Positions 33,296-41,693 of a DNA stretch of 64,000 nucleotides are shown one piece after another. The first letter of the stretch is position 1. Each line of letters opens with the position of its first letter. The stretch comes from Amycolatopsis antarctica. GTDB taxonomy: Bacteria > Actinomycetota > Actinomycetes > Mycobacteriales > Pseudonocardiaceae. Under the pieces are notes generated by a model. That model did not search any database, was not told the origin of the DNA, and was given only the letters and a program-made list of their open reading frames with translations. The stretch spans positions 148,106-212,105 of the forward strand of contig NZ_NKYE01000011.1 of the NCBI RefSeq assembly GCF_002262875.1, written 5' to 3'. Made by a program: the position numbers and the translations under genes.

Positions 33296-34828
33296 ATGTA
33301 TCCGGGTACCTATGCGCGATTGTCGCCGGACCGCCCGGCCGTGGTCATGTCCGACACCGGCGAAACCCTCACCTACGCGCAACTCGACGAGCGCTCGATC
33401 CGACTGTCCCGGTACCTGCACGAGCAGGGCCTGCGCCGGGGCGACAATGTCGCTTTGCTCGCCGGGAACAGCCCGCGCTACAGCGAGGTCTACTGGGCCG
33501 CGATCCGCAGCGGCCTCTACATCACCGCGATCAACCACAACCTCAAGCCCGCCGAGATCGCCTACATCGTCAACGACTGCGGGGCGAAGGTCCTCATCGT
33601 CTCCGGCGCCAAGGCCGACCTCGCCCGAGCGATCGCCGACGAGACGCCCGCCGTCCTGGCCAGGCTGGCGTTCGACGGTGACGTCGAGGGACACGGGGAC
33701 TACGAGAGCGCGCTGGCCGCGGCGGGAACGGTCGCGCTGGAGGACGACCGCGCCGGCTCGGACATGCTCTACTCCTCCGGCACGACCGGACTGCCCAAGG
33801 CCGTCAAGGCACCGCTCGACGACCGCAGGGTCGGCGATCCGGACGAACCGCATGTCGCGCTGTTCGGCGAGATGTACGGTTTCGACGGCGACACCGTCTA
33901 CCTGTGTCCCGCTCCCCTCTATCACTCGGCGCCACTGCGCTTCGCCGGTTTCGTGCACGCCCGCGGCGGCACCGTGGTGGTGATGCCGGGATTCGAGCCG
34001 TTCGACGCCCTGGCCGCCATCGAGCGTCATCGGGTCACACACAGCCAGTGGGTCCCGACGATGTTCGTGCGGATGCTCAAATTGCCGCCCGAGCGGCGCG
34101 ACCGCTTCGACCTGTCCACCCACCGGGTCGCCGTACACGCCGCCGCGCCCTGCCCGACGGAGGTGAAACGGGCGATGTTCGACTGGTGGGGGCCGATCCT
34201 GCACGAGTACTACGCGGCGACCGAGGGCAACGGGATCACCCTGGTAGGCCCGCAGGAGTGGCTGGAAAGGCCGGGCACCGTCGGCAGGGCCGGACTCGGC
34301 GTCCTGCACGTCTGCGAGGACGACGGCCGGGAACTGCCCACAGGTGAGATCGGCCTGGTCTACTTCGAACGGGACGAGGCGGTGTTCAGCTACCACAACG
34401 ATCCGGAGAAGACCGCGGGCGCACAGCACCCGTCCCACCCGCACTGGACCACCACCGGCGACGTCGGCTATCTCGACCGGGACGGCTACCTGTTCCTCAC
34501 CGACCGCAAGGCGTTCATGATCATCTCCGGCGGTGTGAACATCTATCCGCAGGAGATCGAGAACGCTCTCACCATGCACCCCAAGGTGCACGACATCGCG
34601 GTGATCGGCGTTCCGGACGCCGAGATGGGCGAGCAGGTCATGGCCTTCGTAGCGCCGAGCGCGAATGTCCTTCCCGGCGCGGAGCTCGAGCGGGAACTGA
34701 TCGGGTTCGTCCGCGAGCGCATCGCCCACTACAAGGCACCGCGCGGCGTCGAGTTCGTCGACGAGTTGCCGCGCACACCGACCGGGAAGCTGCAGAAGAA
34801 CCGGTTACGCGCGCGGTTCACCGACTGA
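33296..34828 (+). CDS. Acyl-CoA synthetase, AMP-forming (FadD-like)
   Basis: This 510-residue ANL-superfamily ligase activates a carboxylic acid as acyl-AMP and then acyl-CoA. The phosphate loop SSGTTGLPKAVK lies near residue 160 and YYAATEGNG near 305. TTGDVGYLDRDGY and the hinge DRKAFMIISGGVNIYPQEIE come near 385-415, and the catalytic Lys is in PRTPTGKLQ near the end. The ATG at 33296 has GAGGAGG eight bases upstream. It lies 148 bases before the regulator of the carnitine genes, on the same strand. It could therefore activate carnitine or a breakdown acid, but its sequence fits the general FadD group and its substrate is unknown. Confidence 0.88.
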   Translation: MYPGTYARLSPDRPAVVMSDTGETLTYAQLDERSIRLSRYLHEQGLRRGDNVALLAGNSPRYSEVYWAAIRSGLYITAINHNLKPAEIAYIVNDCGAKVLIVSGAKADLARAIADETPAVLARLAFDGDVEGHGDYESALAAAGTVALEDDRAGSDMLYSSGTTGLPKAVKAPLDDRRVGDPDEPHVALFGEMYGFDGDTVYLCPAPLYHSAPLRFAGFVHARGGTVVVMPGFEPFDALAAIERHRVTHSQWVPTMFVRMLKLPPERRDRFDLSTHRVAVHAAAPCPTEVKRAMFDWWGPILHEYYAATEGNGITLVGPQEWLERPGTVGRAGLGVLHVCEDDGRELPTGEIGLVYFERDEAVFSYHNDPEKTAGAQHPSHPHWTTTGDVGYLDRDGYLFLTDRKAFMIISGGVNIYPQEIENALTMHPKVHDIAVIGVPDAEMGEQVMAFVAPSANVLPGAELERELIGFVRERIAHYKAPRGVEFVDELPRTPTGKLQKNRLRARFTD

Positions 34829-34903
34829 GGTGTTCGCCCGCGCAGCCCGGCCGGAGTAGCACGCTACCGACTCGCGGATCGGTACGCCTGCGTGAACCTG
34901 TTA

Positions 34904-34920
34904 CAGAAACGCGATTTCTG
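34904..34920. promoter_or_regulatory. Inverted repeat CAGAAA-N5-TTTCTG upstream of the XRE-TetR regulator
   Basis: Six-base arms separated by five bases sit 56 bases before the regulator ATG. Position and symmetry suggest an operator or part of the promoter region, possibly a second site for the same regulator as the palindrome at 34939-34957. This is inference from symmetry only. Confidence 0.4.
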
Positions 34921-34938
34921 GCTGACGACAATCACATG

Positions 34939-34957
34939 CCTTGCGATATTCGCAAGG
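34939..34957. promoter_or_regulatory. Perfect palindrome CCTTGCGA-TAT-TCGCAAGG, probable operator
   Basis: Eight-base perfect arms with a 3-base AT spacer end 19 bases before the XRE-TetR gene's ATG. The size and AT-centred symmetry fit a dimeric HTH regulator site, and the location predicts autoregulation of the regulator and the cdhCAB genes it is coupled to. Confidence 0.6.
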
Positions 34958-34976
34958 TTCTGGTTACCGTTCGGTC

Positions 34977-35840
34977 ATGCATCCAGCCCGGTCGGTACCG
35001 GACCGCGTCCGCGGCCTGATCGCGGCGACGCGGCGTCCGCAACGCGAGTTCGCCGGTGCGATCGGGCTGGAGGAGACGAAGCTGTCGAAGGCGCTGGCCG
35101 GACGGCGGCGGTTCTCCGCCGGGGAACTGGTCGACATCGCCCGGCACTGCGGGGTCACCGTCAACTGGCTGCTGCACGGCAGCGACGAGGCCGGCACCGT
35201 GACGGCGGTGCCCGCACCGGCGGCCCGCACCGTCCGGCCCGGTGACGGCACCGACGGCGGGCCGCGGTCCCGGATTCTGCGGACGGCCTGGCAACTGATC
35301 GCCGAGCGGGGGTACCACCACGTCCGTATCGCGGACATCGCCGAGGCGTGCGCGACGAGCACAGCCGCGATCCACCACCACTTCCCGACGAAACAGGACG
35401 TGCTGCACGAAGCCCTGCGGCACAACGTGAAACTGGCTTTCGACCGGCAGGTCGCGCAACTGCACACCATCGACGACGCACGTGAGCGCCTGCTGCTGCT
35501 GGTCGAACTCCAGCTTCCCGCGGACGGCGAACTCCGGGCGGAGTGGTCGGTCTGGTTGCAGGTGTGGAACGAGAGTGCGCTGAACCCCGCGATCCGTTCC
35601 CTCTACTGGGATTCCTACGACCGCTGGTACCGGACCATCGCGATGACCATCCGCACCGGGCAGGCACAGGGAGTGTTCCGCGATCAGGACCCGGAGCGCG
35701 CGACCGCGGCGCTGACCTCGCTCATCGACGGCCTCGGCATCGGGGTGCTCACCGGCAGGCCCGGCAGTTCGGTGCCTGCCATGCGCGCGCACCTGCACGA
35801 CTTCATCGAACGCGACCTTGTCTCGAAAGGACGGCCATGA
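34977..35840 (+). CDS. XRE-TetR fusion regulator of the carnitine genes
   Basis: This 287-residue transcription factor has two different DNA-binding folds in one chain. Residues about 8-65 form a Cro/cI (XRE) helix-turn-helix ([20 protein letters not shown], then [10 protein letters not shown]). Residues about 95-150 form a TetR N-terminal domain ([21 protein letters not shown], then [21 protein letters not shown]). The rest is an all-helical TetR ligand domain resembling BetI-type proteins. The stop overlaps the cdhC start (ATGA), so it is co-translated with the pathway it probably controls. A palindrome lies just upstream. The effector is inferred to be carnitine, betaine or a CoA intermediate; the sequence does not show which. 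Confidence 0.9.
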   Translation: MHPARSVPDRVRGLIAATRRPQREFAGAIGLEETKLSKALAGRRRFSAGELVDIARHCGVTVNWLLHGSDEAGTVTAVPAPAARTVRPGDGTDGGPRSRILRTAWQLIAERGYHHVRIADIAEACATSTAAIHHHFPTKQDVLHEALRHNVKLAFDRQVAQLHTIDDARERLLLLVELQLPADGELRAEWSVWLQVWNESALNPAIRSLYWDSYDRWYRTIAMTIRTGQAQGVFRDQDPERATAALTSLIDGLGIGVLTGRPGSSVPAMRAHLHDFIERDLVSKGRP

Positions 35841-36727
35841 CCGACACCATCATCACCTGTGCTCTCACCGGGGCCGGGGACACCGTGCGCAAGAGTCCCT
35901 ACGTGCCGGTCTCCCCCGAGCAGATCGCCCGGTCCGCGGTCGAAGCGGCGAACGCCGGCGCCGCCGTGGTGCACATCCACGTCCGCGACCTCGACACCGG
36001 ACAGGGTTCGCGCGAGGTCGCCCTCTACCGGGAGACCGTGCGGCGGATCCGGGACAGCGGCGTGGACGTGGTGGTCAACCTGACCGCGGGCATGGGCGGC
36101 GACCTCGTCATCGACCAGGAGGATCCGCTCAAGCCGGTGGACGGCACGGACCTGGTCAACGGCCTCGAACGCCTGCCCCACGTGGAGGAACTGCTGCCGG
36201 ACATCTGCACGATGGACTGCGGATCGCTGAACTTCGGCGAGGGCAGCCAGCTCTACGTGTCCACCCCGGACATGCTGCGCGCGGGTGCGCGCCGGATCCA
36301 GGAGCTCGGCGTGAAACCCGAGCTGGAGATCTTCGACACCGGCCAGCTCTGGTTCGCCACGAAGCTGATCGAGGAGGGGCTGATCGATCCGCCGCCGTTG
36401 TTCCAGCTCTGCATGGGAATCCCGTACGGCGCGCCCGCCGACACCGGACTGCTGCACGCCATGGTCGGGATGCTTCCCGACCATGCGCAGTGGGCCTCGT
36501 TCGCTATCGGCCGCGACCAGATGCGCTGGGTGGCGCAGTCCGCCGTCCTCGGTGGTCACGTGCGGGTCGGCCTGGAGGACAACCTGTACCTGGCGAAGGG
36601 GGTCAAGGCGGGCAACGGGCAACTCGTGGAGCGCGCCGCCCGGATCGTGCACGACGTCGGCGGCACCGTCGCCACACCGGATCGGGCCAGGGCACTGCTC
36701 GGCCTGAAGGAGGTCGGCGATGCGTGA
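35837..36727 (+). CDS. cdhC: Dehydrocarnitine cleavage enzyme, BKACE family
   Basis: This 296-residue beta-keto acid cleavage enzyme (formerly DUF849) would react 3-dehydrocarnitine with acetyl-CoA to give betainyl-CoA and acetoacetate. The zinc-binding HIHVRD motif is near residue 46. Other family features are the N-terminal [12 protein letters not shown], the [12 protein letters not shown] segment and the C-terminal [14 protein letters not shown]. The family alone is functionally broad, covering many beta-keto acids. The assignment to carnitine rests on the directly overlapping carnitine dehydrogenase and thioesterase genes, in the cdhC-cdhA-cdhB order known from Pseudomonas. It starts within the regulator's stop and overlaps cdhA by 8 bases. 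Confidence 0.9.
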   Translation: MTDTIITCALTGAGDTVRKSPYVPVSPEQIARSAVEAANAGAAVVHIHVRDLDTGQGSREVALYRETVRRIRDSGVDVVVNLTAGMGGDLVIDQEDPLKPVDGTDLVNGLERLPHVEELLPDICTMDCGSLNFGEGSQLYVSTPDMLRAGARRIQELGVKPELEIFDTGQLWFATKLIEEGLIDPPPLFQLCMGIPYGAPADTGLLHAMVGMLPDHAQWASFAIGRDQMRWVAQSAVLGGHVRVGLEDNLYLAKGVKAGNGQLVERAARIVHDVGGTVATPDRARALLGLKEVGDA

Positions 36728-37664
36728 GATCAGGACGGTCGCCTGTGTCGGCGCGGGAGTGATCGGCGGCGGCTGGGCGGCGCACTTCCTCGCCCGTGGA
36801 TTCCGGGTGCACGCCTGGGATCCGGCCCCGGACGCGGAGGAGAAGCTACGCACGCTGATCGACCGCGCGTGGCCCGCCCTCACCGAAATCGGCCTGGCCG
36901 AGGGTGCGAGCCGCGACGCGCTGACCGTGTTCGGCACCCTCGCCGCCGCCGTCGAGGGCGCGGACTTCGTACAGGAGAGCGGACCGGAGAAGCTGCCGGC
37001 GAAACGGCGGCTGCTCGCCGACATCGACGCCGCGGCCGGGCAGAACGTGGTGGTGGCGTCCTCGACCTCCGGCTACGGCATGACCGAGATGCAGGCGGAT
37101 GCGCGCACTCCGGGCAGGCTCGTGGTCGGCCACCCGTTCAACCCGCCCTACCTGATCCCGCTCGTCGAGGTGGTCGGTGGCGAGCTCACCGAACCCTGGG
37201 CGGTGGCGGAGGCGGCCGCCTTCTACCGGCGGGTCGGGAAATCGGTGATCACGATGGACCGTGAGCTGCCCGGCTTCATCGCCAACCGGCTGCAGGAGGC
37301 GTTGTGGCGGGAGGCGCTGCACATGGTGGCCAACGGCGAGGCGACCGTCGAGCAGATCGACACGGCGATCACCGAGGGGCCCGGGCTGCGGTGGCCGGCG
37401 CAGGGTCCTTGCCTGACCTTCCATCTCGCCGGTGGCGAGGGCGGTATGGCACACATGCTGGACCACTTCGGCCCCTCACTGCGGTCGCCGTGGACCCGGC
37501 TCACGGCCCCGGAACTGACCGGTGAGCTGCGCGACGCCATGGTGTCGGGGTGTGCCGAGGAGGCCGGGGAACGCTCCATCGCCGAGCTGGTCGCCGAGCG
37601 GGACCGGGCGATCATCGCGGTACGCCGTGCGGTCGCCCAGGCCCGCGACCGGGGTTCGCGATGA
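36720..37664 (+). CDS. cdhA: L-carnitine 3-dehydrogenase
   Basis: This 314-residue protein of the 3-hydroxyacyl-CoA dehydrogenase superfamily oxidises L-carnitine to 3-dehydrocarnitine with NAD+. The Rossmann motif [13 protein letters not shown] lies at residues about 11-23. The active-site region [17 protein letters not shown] follows near 138, and [18 protein letters not shown] near 182. The length fits stand-alone carnitine dehydrogenases; in some rhizobia the enzyme is fused to a thioesterase, here encoded by the next gene. It overlaps cdhC by 8 bases and cdhB by 4 (ATGA). It acts in the cytosol as the first step of conversion of carnitine to glycine betaine. Confidence 0.92.
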   Translation: MREIRTVACVGAGVIGGGWAAHFLARGFRVHAWDPAPDAEEKLRTLIDRAWPALTEIGLAEGASRDALTVFGTLAAAVEGADFVQESGPEKLPAKRRLLADIDAAAGQNVVVASSTSGYGMTEMQADARTPGRLVVGHPFNPPYLIPLVEVVGGELTEPWAVAEAAAFYRRVGKSVITMDRELPGFIANRLQEALWREALHMVANGEATVEQIDTAITEGPGLRWPAQGPCLTFHLAGGEGGMAHMLDHFGPSLRSPWTRLTAPELTGELRDAMVSGCAEEAGERSIAELVAERDRAIIAVRRAVAQARDRGSR

Positions 37665-38101
37665 ACACCGCACCCGCGCGGCATCGCGCGACGGTCCGTC
37701 CTGAGTGGATCGACTACAACGGTCACCTCAGCGAGCCGTACTACGTGCTGGTGTTCGGTGACGCCACGACGAACCTGATGGAGCTGACCGGTCTCGGTGA
37801 GCGGTACCGCGCCGAGACCGGGTCCTCGCTGCACACCGCCGAGGCACACGTGCGGTATCTGCACGAGGTGGCGCCAGGAACGGATCTGCTGGTGACCACC
37901 GTGGTGCTCTCGGTGGGCGCCAGGAAGGTCCGCCTGTGCCACGAGATGTACGCCGAGGACAGGCTGGTGGCCACCGAGGAACTGCTCGCCGTGCACGTGA
38001 CCGGGTCCCGGGCCGCACCGTTCCCCGGCGCCGTCACGGACCGACTGCGGGAGCGGATCGTGCCGGCTCCGGAGTACGCCGGTCGCTCCGTTCGGGATTA
38101 G
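37661..38101 (+). CDS. cdhB: Betainyl-CoA thioesterase
   Basis: This 146-residue hot-dog-fold thioesterase is related to 4-hydroxybenzoyl-CoA thioesterases. The hallmark is WIDYNGHLSEPYYVLVFGDA near residue 17, which carries the conserved Asp and the N-G-H turn. It would hydrolyse betainyl-CoA to glycine betaine and CoA, completing the pathway begun by cdhA and cdhC. The ATG overlaps the cdhA stop. The 3' end overlaps the convergent P-loop gene by 4 bases, so there is no room for a terminator. The function is inferred from family plus gene order. Confidence 0.88.
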   Translation: MNTAPARHRATVRPEWIDYNGHLSEPYYVLVFGDATTNLMELTGLGERYRAETGSSLHTAEAHVRYLHEVAPGTDLLVTTVVLSVGARKVRLCHEMYAEDRLVATEELLAVHVTGSRAAPFPGAVTDRLRERIVPAPEYAGRSVRD

Positions 38102-38736
38102 GGCGTGCCCGATTCGGGAGACCAGGGAACAACATCGTCAGAAGCGTCCTTTGTGGACTTGTCCGGCCGATCGCGTACCGGGCGCAGGACGAGCCGTTCC
38201 CCCGACGCCGGCCGGTGTACCACCACGACCGAATGCCACCCGCGCACGCCTCCGGCGGCGACGACCGGTTCCACCCGCTCGGCACGGCGGACATGCCGGG
38301 CGAACGACCGGCCGGCCAGTTGCCGTCCGCGAGCCCGCTGGCCGGCCTCCGCCTCACCGGGGGTGGCACTGACCCAGAGCAGATGCCGCCGCCTGCCGGT
38401 CAGCAGACCGATCAGCACGAGCATCGCCCGCGTGCTCGCCCGGGTGGCGGGCTCGTGCGCGACCACGGGGCCGGTGCGCCGGGCGGCGTACAGCACGATG
38501 CGGCCGCGGTGGGCCAGATGGACCAGCGGCCGATACCAGCGGTACCGCACCCAGCCGGGCATGGTGGCGGAGAACCAGTCCCGCACCTGGTCGGAGTCCA
38601 GGATCGTTGCCGACGCGAGGTTTCTCGCCTCCCGTAACAGGGTGCTCTTCCCGGCACCGGGCAGGCCGGCAACCACCACCAGGTCGTCCGGGGCAAGCCG
38701 GGTTTCGAGCCGTGTCTCCGCACCCACCGATCGCAT
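38098..38736 (-). CDS. P-loop ATP-binding protein (kinase/AAA-like)
   Basis: This 212-residue cytosolic protein has a clear Walker A motif (GLPGAGKST, about residues 24-32) and an LDSD strand near 47, resembling small P-loop kinases of the zeta-toxin/shikimate-kinase-like group. The rest is arginine-rich (for example the RRHVRRAERVEP region), with no second recognisable domain. It converges on and overlaps the end of cdhB. No antitoxin-like partner is adjacent, so a toxin role is not supported. The substrate is unknown. Confidence 0.75.
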   Translation of the reverse strand: MRSVGAETRLETRLAPDDLVVVAGLPGAGKSTLLREARNLASATILDSDQVRDWFSATMPGWVRYRWYRPLVHLAHRGRIVLYAARRTGPVVAHEPATRASTRAMLVLIGLLTGRRRHLLWVSATPGEAEAGQRARGRQLAGRSFARHVRRAERVEPVVAAGGVRGWHSVVVVHRPASGERLVLRPVRDRPDKSTKDASDDVVPWSPESGTP

Positions 38737-38916
38737 AGCCCCAGAACGGACGAAAGGTCCGAAACATTCCCGTCATGCGGCACTGATTCACCACACCATG
38801 GCCCTCTTCGGGACATACCCGCCGACAGGCTCCGCACCCGCGCGCACGGTACCGGGGCCGCCACCCGGCCGGGTTCGCCGGCGCCGAACCGGGCCATCCG
38901 GCGTTAGATTGTCCCC

Positions 38917-39879
38917 ATGGCGGCCACGAGCAAGACACCGGCGGTGGAACTCGACGCGGGCGAACACACCGTGCGGCTGTCCAGTCCGGACCGGGTGTAC
39001 TTCCCCGCCCGCGGGGAGACGAAGCTCGACCTGGCCCGGTACTACCTGGCCGTGGGCGACGGAATCGTCCGGGCACTACGGGAACGGCCGTGCATGATGC
39101 ACCGGTTCCCGGAAGGTGTCGCCGGCGAGAAGGTGCACCAGAAACGGGTCCCGCGCGGCGCACCGCCCTGGCTGGAGACCGTGCGGGTGCATTTCCCGCG
39201 CTACGGCAGGCACGCCGACGAGCTGTGCGTGACGACGCTGGCGCACGTGATCTGGGCGGTTCAGATGTCGACGGTCGAGTTCCACCCGTGGAACTCCCGG
39301 CGGTCCGACACCGAACGTCCCGACGAGTGGCGGATCGACCTCGACCCGATGCCGGACTGCGGGTACGCGACGGTACGCAGGGTCGCTCACCTCGCCCGCG
39401 AACTCCTCGACGAGCTGGGCGTGACCGGCTGGCCGAAGACCTCCGGCGGCCGTGGCCTGCACATCTACGTCCGGATCGCCCCGGACTGGGAGTTCGGCGA
39501 GGTGCGCCGGGCCGCGCTGGCATTCGCCCGTGAACTCGAACGGCGGTCGGCCGAGGTCACCACGACCTGGTGGCGCAAGGACCGGGACCCGAGCGCCTTG
39601 TTCGTCGACTACAACCAGAACGCCCGTGATCACACCATCGCGAGCGCCTACTCGGTCCGGGGCGTGCCGGAGGCGACCGTGTCTGCACCGCTCGCCTGGG
39701 ACGAGATCGACGAGGCCGCTCCGCGTGACTTCACCATCGCCACGATGCCCGGCCGGTTCGCGAAGCTCGGCGACCTGCACGCGGGAATCGACGAGGACGC
39801 CTTCTCCCTGGCGCCGCTGCTGGAATGGGCCGAGCGGGACGAACGGGAGGGGGCGGCCGATCCGGACCCCGGGGCCTGA
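38917..39879 (+). CDS. Stand-alone LigD-type primase-polymerase (PolDom), NHEJ-related
   Basis: This 320-residue protein covers the polymerase domain of bacterial LigD only. Diagnostic motifs are the catalytic DxD in WRIDLDPMPD near residue 140, SGGRGLHIYV near 175, and the FVDYNQNARDHT stretch near 230. Such domains add ribonucleotides or deoxynucleotides at double-strand breaks during non-homologous end joining. No ligase or nuclease domain is attached, and no ku gene is nearby. Actinobacteria often keep these parts on separate genes, so partners elsewhere in the genome are expected. The stop is 10 bases from the stop of a convergent ABC permease gene. Confidence 0.92.
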   Translation: MAATSKTPAVELDAGEHTVRLSSPDRVYFPARGETKLDLARYYLAVGDGIVRALRERPCMMHRFPEGVAGEKVHQKRVPRGAPPWLETVRVHFPRYGRHADELCVTTLAHVIWAVQMSTVEFHPWNSRRSDTERPDEWRIDLDPMPDCGYATVRRVAHLARELLDELGVTGWPKTSGGRGLHIYVRIAPDWEFGEVRRAALAFARELERRSAEVTTTWWRKDRDPSALFVDYNQNARDHTIASAYSVRGVPEATVSAPLAWDEIDEAAPRDFTIATMPGRFAKLGDLHAGIDEDAFSLAPLLEWAERDEREGAADPDPGA

Positions 39880-39889
39880 CCGTTGCGGA

Positions 39890-40768
39890 TCAGCCCTTCA
39901 GCCCCGTCTCGGCCACCCCCCGCACCAGATACCGTTGCAGCACAACGAAGACCAGCACGATCGGCAGGATCGACACGGCGGCGGCCGCGAACAGCAGGTT
40001 GATCTTCGGGTTCTGCGCGGTCAGCAGGCTCGACAGGGCGACCTGCACCGTCCAGGACGAGGAGTCCTGCGCGATGATCAGCGGCCAGAGGAACTGGTTC
40101 CAGCTTCCGATGAAGTTGATCACGGCGAGCGCGGCGAAGAACCCGCGCGTGTTCGGCACCACGACCCGCCAGAACACGCCCCAGCGGCTGAGTCCGTCGA
40201 GCCTGCCCGCCTCTTCCAGCTCGACCGGGAAATCCAGGAAGTACTGGCGGAACAGGAAGACGTTGAGCGCGCTGAACAAGCCGGGCACGATCAGGCCACG
40301 CAGGTCGGACAGCCAGCCGAGGCTGGAGACCACCACGAAACTCGGCACGAAGGTGACCGCCGTCGGCACGAGCAGGCTGGCCACCACCGCGTAGAGCACC
40401 TTCGTGGCGTGCCGGTACGGGATGCGAGCCAGCCCGTACCCGGCCAGCGAGCAGAGCAGAAGCTGGCCGGCGGTCTGCAGTACCGCCACCACGGTGGAGT
40501 TGAGCAGGCTACGGGCGAGCGGGATCTCGGTGCCGGAGAACAGTTCCGTGACGTTCTCCCAGCGCAGGGTGTCCGGCAGCAGGGTCCAGCCCGGCGAGGT
40601 GATCTCCGCGCGGTCGGCCAGTCCGTTACGCAACAGCAGATAGAACGGCAGCAGGAACAGCAGCGCCGCCGCGGAAAGGCAGACCGCGCGCGCGAGGGCG
40701 CCGATCCGGCCGGCGCGGCTGCGCCGGTGGCCCACGGGCACCGGGGTGCCGTTCCTCCGCGCGGGCAT
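39890..40768 (-). CDS. Carbohydrate ABC permease, MalG-like
   Basis: This 292-residue inner-membrane permease has about six membrane segments. The conserved cytoplasmic loop EEAGRLDGLSRWGVFWRVVVP (residues near 190-210) contacts the ATPase. The ATG shares one base with the stop of the partner permease (TGATG). It is the last gene of a binding-protein/permease/permease unit. The family transports sugars or oligosaccharides; the substrate cannot be read here. No ATPase gene is attached, which is common in actinomycetes that share an MsiK-type ATPase. Confidence 0.92.
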   Translation of the reverse strand: MPARRNGTPVPVGHRRSRAGRIGALARAVCLSAAALLFLLPFYLLLRNGLADRAEITSPGWTLLPDTLRWENVTELFSGTEIPLARSLLNSTVVAVLQTAGQLLLCSLAGYGLARIPYRHATKVLYAVVASLLVPTAVTFVPSFVVVSSLGWLSDLRGLIVPGLFSALNVFLFRQYFLDFPVELEEAGRLDGLSRWGVFWRVVVPNTRGFFAALAVINFIGSWNQFLWPLIIAQDSSSWTVQVALSSLLTAQNPKINLLFAAAAVSILPIVLVFVVLQRYLVRGVAETGLKG

Positions 40769-41691
40769 CAGGCGTCCCTCCTGCCGAAGCGGAACACCCT
40801 GCCGTGCAACAGGGTCACCAGCCCGATCAGCAGCGCGAGGATGACGGCGCCCGCACTGCCGCGGCCCAGATCCTGACCACCGGAGCCGAGCGAGGTGTAG
40901 TACAGGTACACCAGTGGTGGCCTTCCGAACGGCGGGTAGCCGCGCGAGTCGCCGAGGATGTTGTAGAACTCGTCGAAGGCCTGGAAGGCGTTGATCAGGT
41001 TCAGCATCAGCACCGCGACGGCCGTCCCCCGCAACTGCGGCAGGGTGATGTGCCGGAACGTCTGCCAGCCCGGGCTCGCCCCGTCGGTCCACGCCGCCTC
41101 GTAGAGGTGATCCGGAATCCGTTGCAGCGCGGCGAGGAACAGGATCATGTAGAAGCCGAGCTGCAACCACAGCCGTGCCGAGACGAGCACCAGCCAGTAC
41201 CACGGCGGATCGGTCGTGCCCACCCAGGCGACCGGGTCCGCGCCGAACAGGCCGAGCACGGTGTTCGCCAGCCCGTAGTCGACCCCGGAGAACAGGGAGG
41301 TCTTCCAGATCAGCGAGGCGACCACGTACGAACACGCGAACGGCAGGAAGAACACCGATCGGAAGAAGGTACGCGCCACCCTGATCTGGTTCACCCCGAT
41401 CGCCAGTGCCAGGGACAGCACGAAGGTCAGCGGCACGATGAACGCCGCGAACGCGGTGAAGGTGCCGAGACTGGACAGGAACGCCTCGTCGGTGAGCATC
41501 GCGGCGTAGTTGGCCAGGCCGACGAACACCGTGGGATTCACCGTGTTGCGCGCCTCGAAGAAGCTGAGGTACGTGCTCCAGCCGATGGGCAGGTAGGTGA
41601 ACACTGCCAGCCCGGCGGCGAACGGGCCGACGAAGAGCCAGAACGTCCACGCCGTGCGCCGGGACATGCGTCGTGATGATCGAGTGAGCAC
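40768..41691 (-). CDS. Carbohydrate ABC permease, MalF-like
   Basis: This 307-residue permease has about six membrane segments. Its ATPase-contact loop is YEAAWTDGASPGWQTFRHITLP near residue 200. The GTG at 41691 lies 2 bases after the binding-protein stop; an ATG eight codons further in (MSRRTAW) is an alternative, and neither has a strong ribosome binding site. It pairs with the next permease to form the channel. Confidence 0.92.
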   Translation of the reverse strand: MLTRSSRRMSRRTAWTFWLFVGPFAAGLAVFTYLPIGWSTYLSFFEARNTVNPTVFVGLANYAAMLTDEAFLSSLGTFTAFAAFIVPLTFVLSLALAIGVNQIRVARTFFRSVFFLPFACSYVVASLIWKTSLFSGVDYGLANTVLGLFGADPVAWVGTTDPPWYWLVLVSARLWLQLGFYMILFLAALQRIPDHLYEAAWTDGASPGWQTFRHITLPQLRGTAVAVLMLNLINAFQAFDEFYNILGDSRGYPPFGRPPLVYLYYTSLGSGGQDLGRGSAGAVILALLIGLVTLLHGRVFRFGRRDA

Positions 41692-41693
41692 GG

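Noticed and set aside
33134..34729. 531-codon minus-strand frame opposite the acyl-CoA synthetase
   Set aside because: The plus strand encodes a complete ANL ligase with all motifs; the antisense product has no recognisable domain.
38098..38736. Toxin of a toxin-antitoxin pair (zeta-like)
   Set aside because: The P-loop resembles zeta toxins, but no small antitoxin gene is adjacent and the gene overlaps the end of cdhB.
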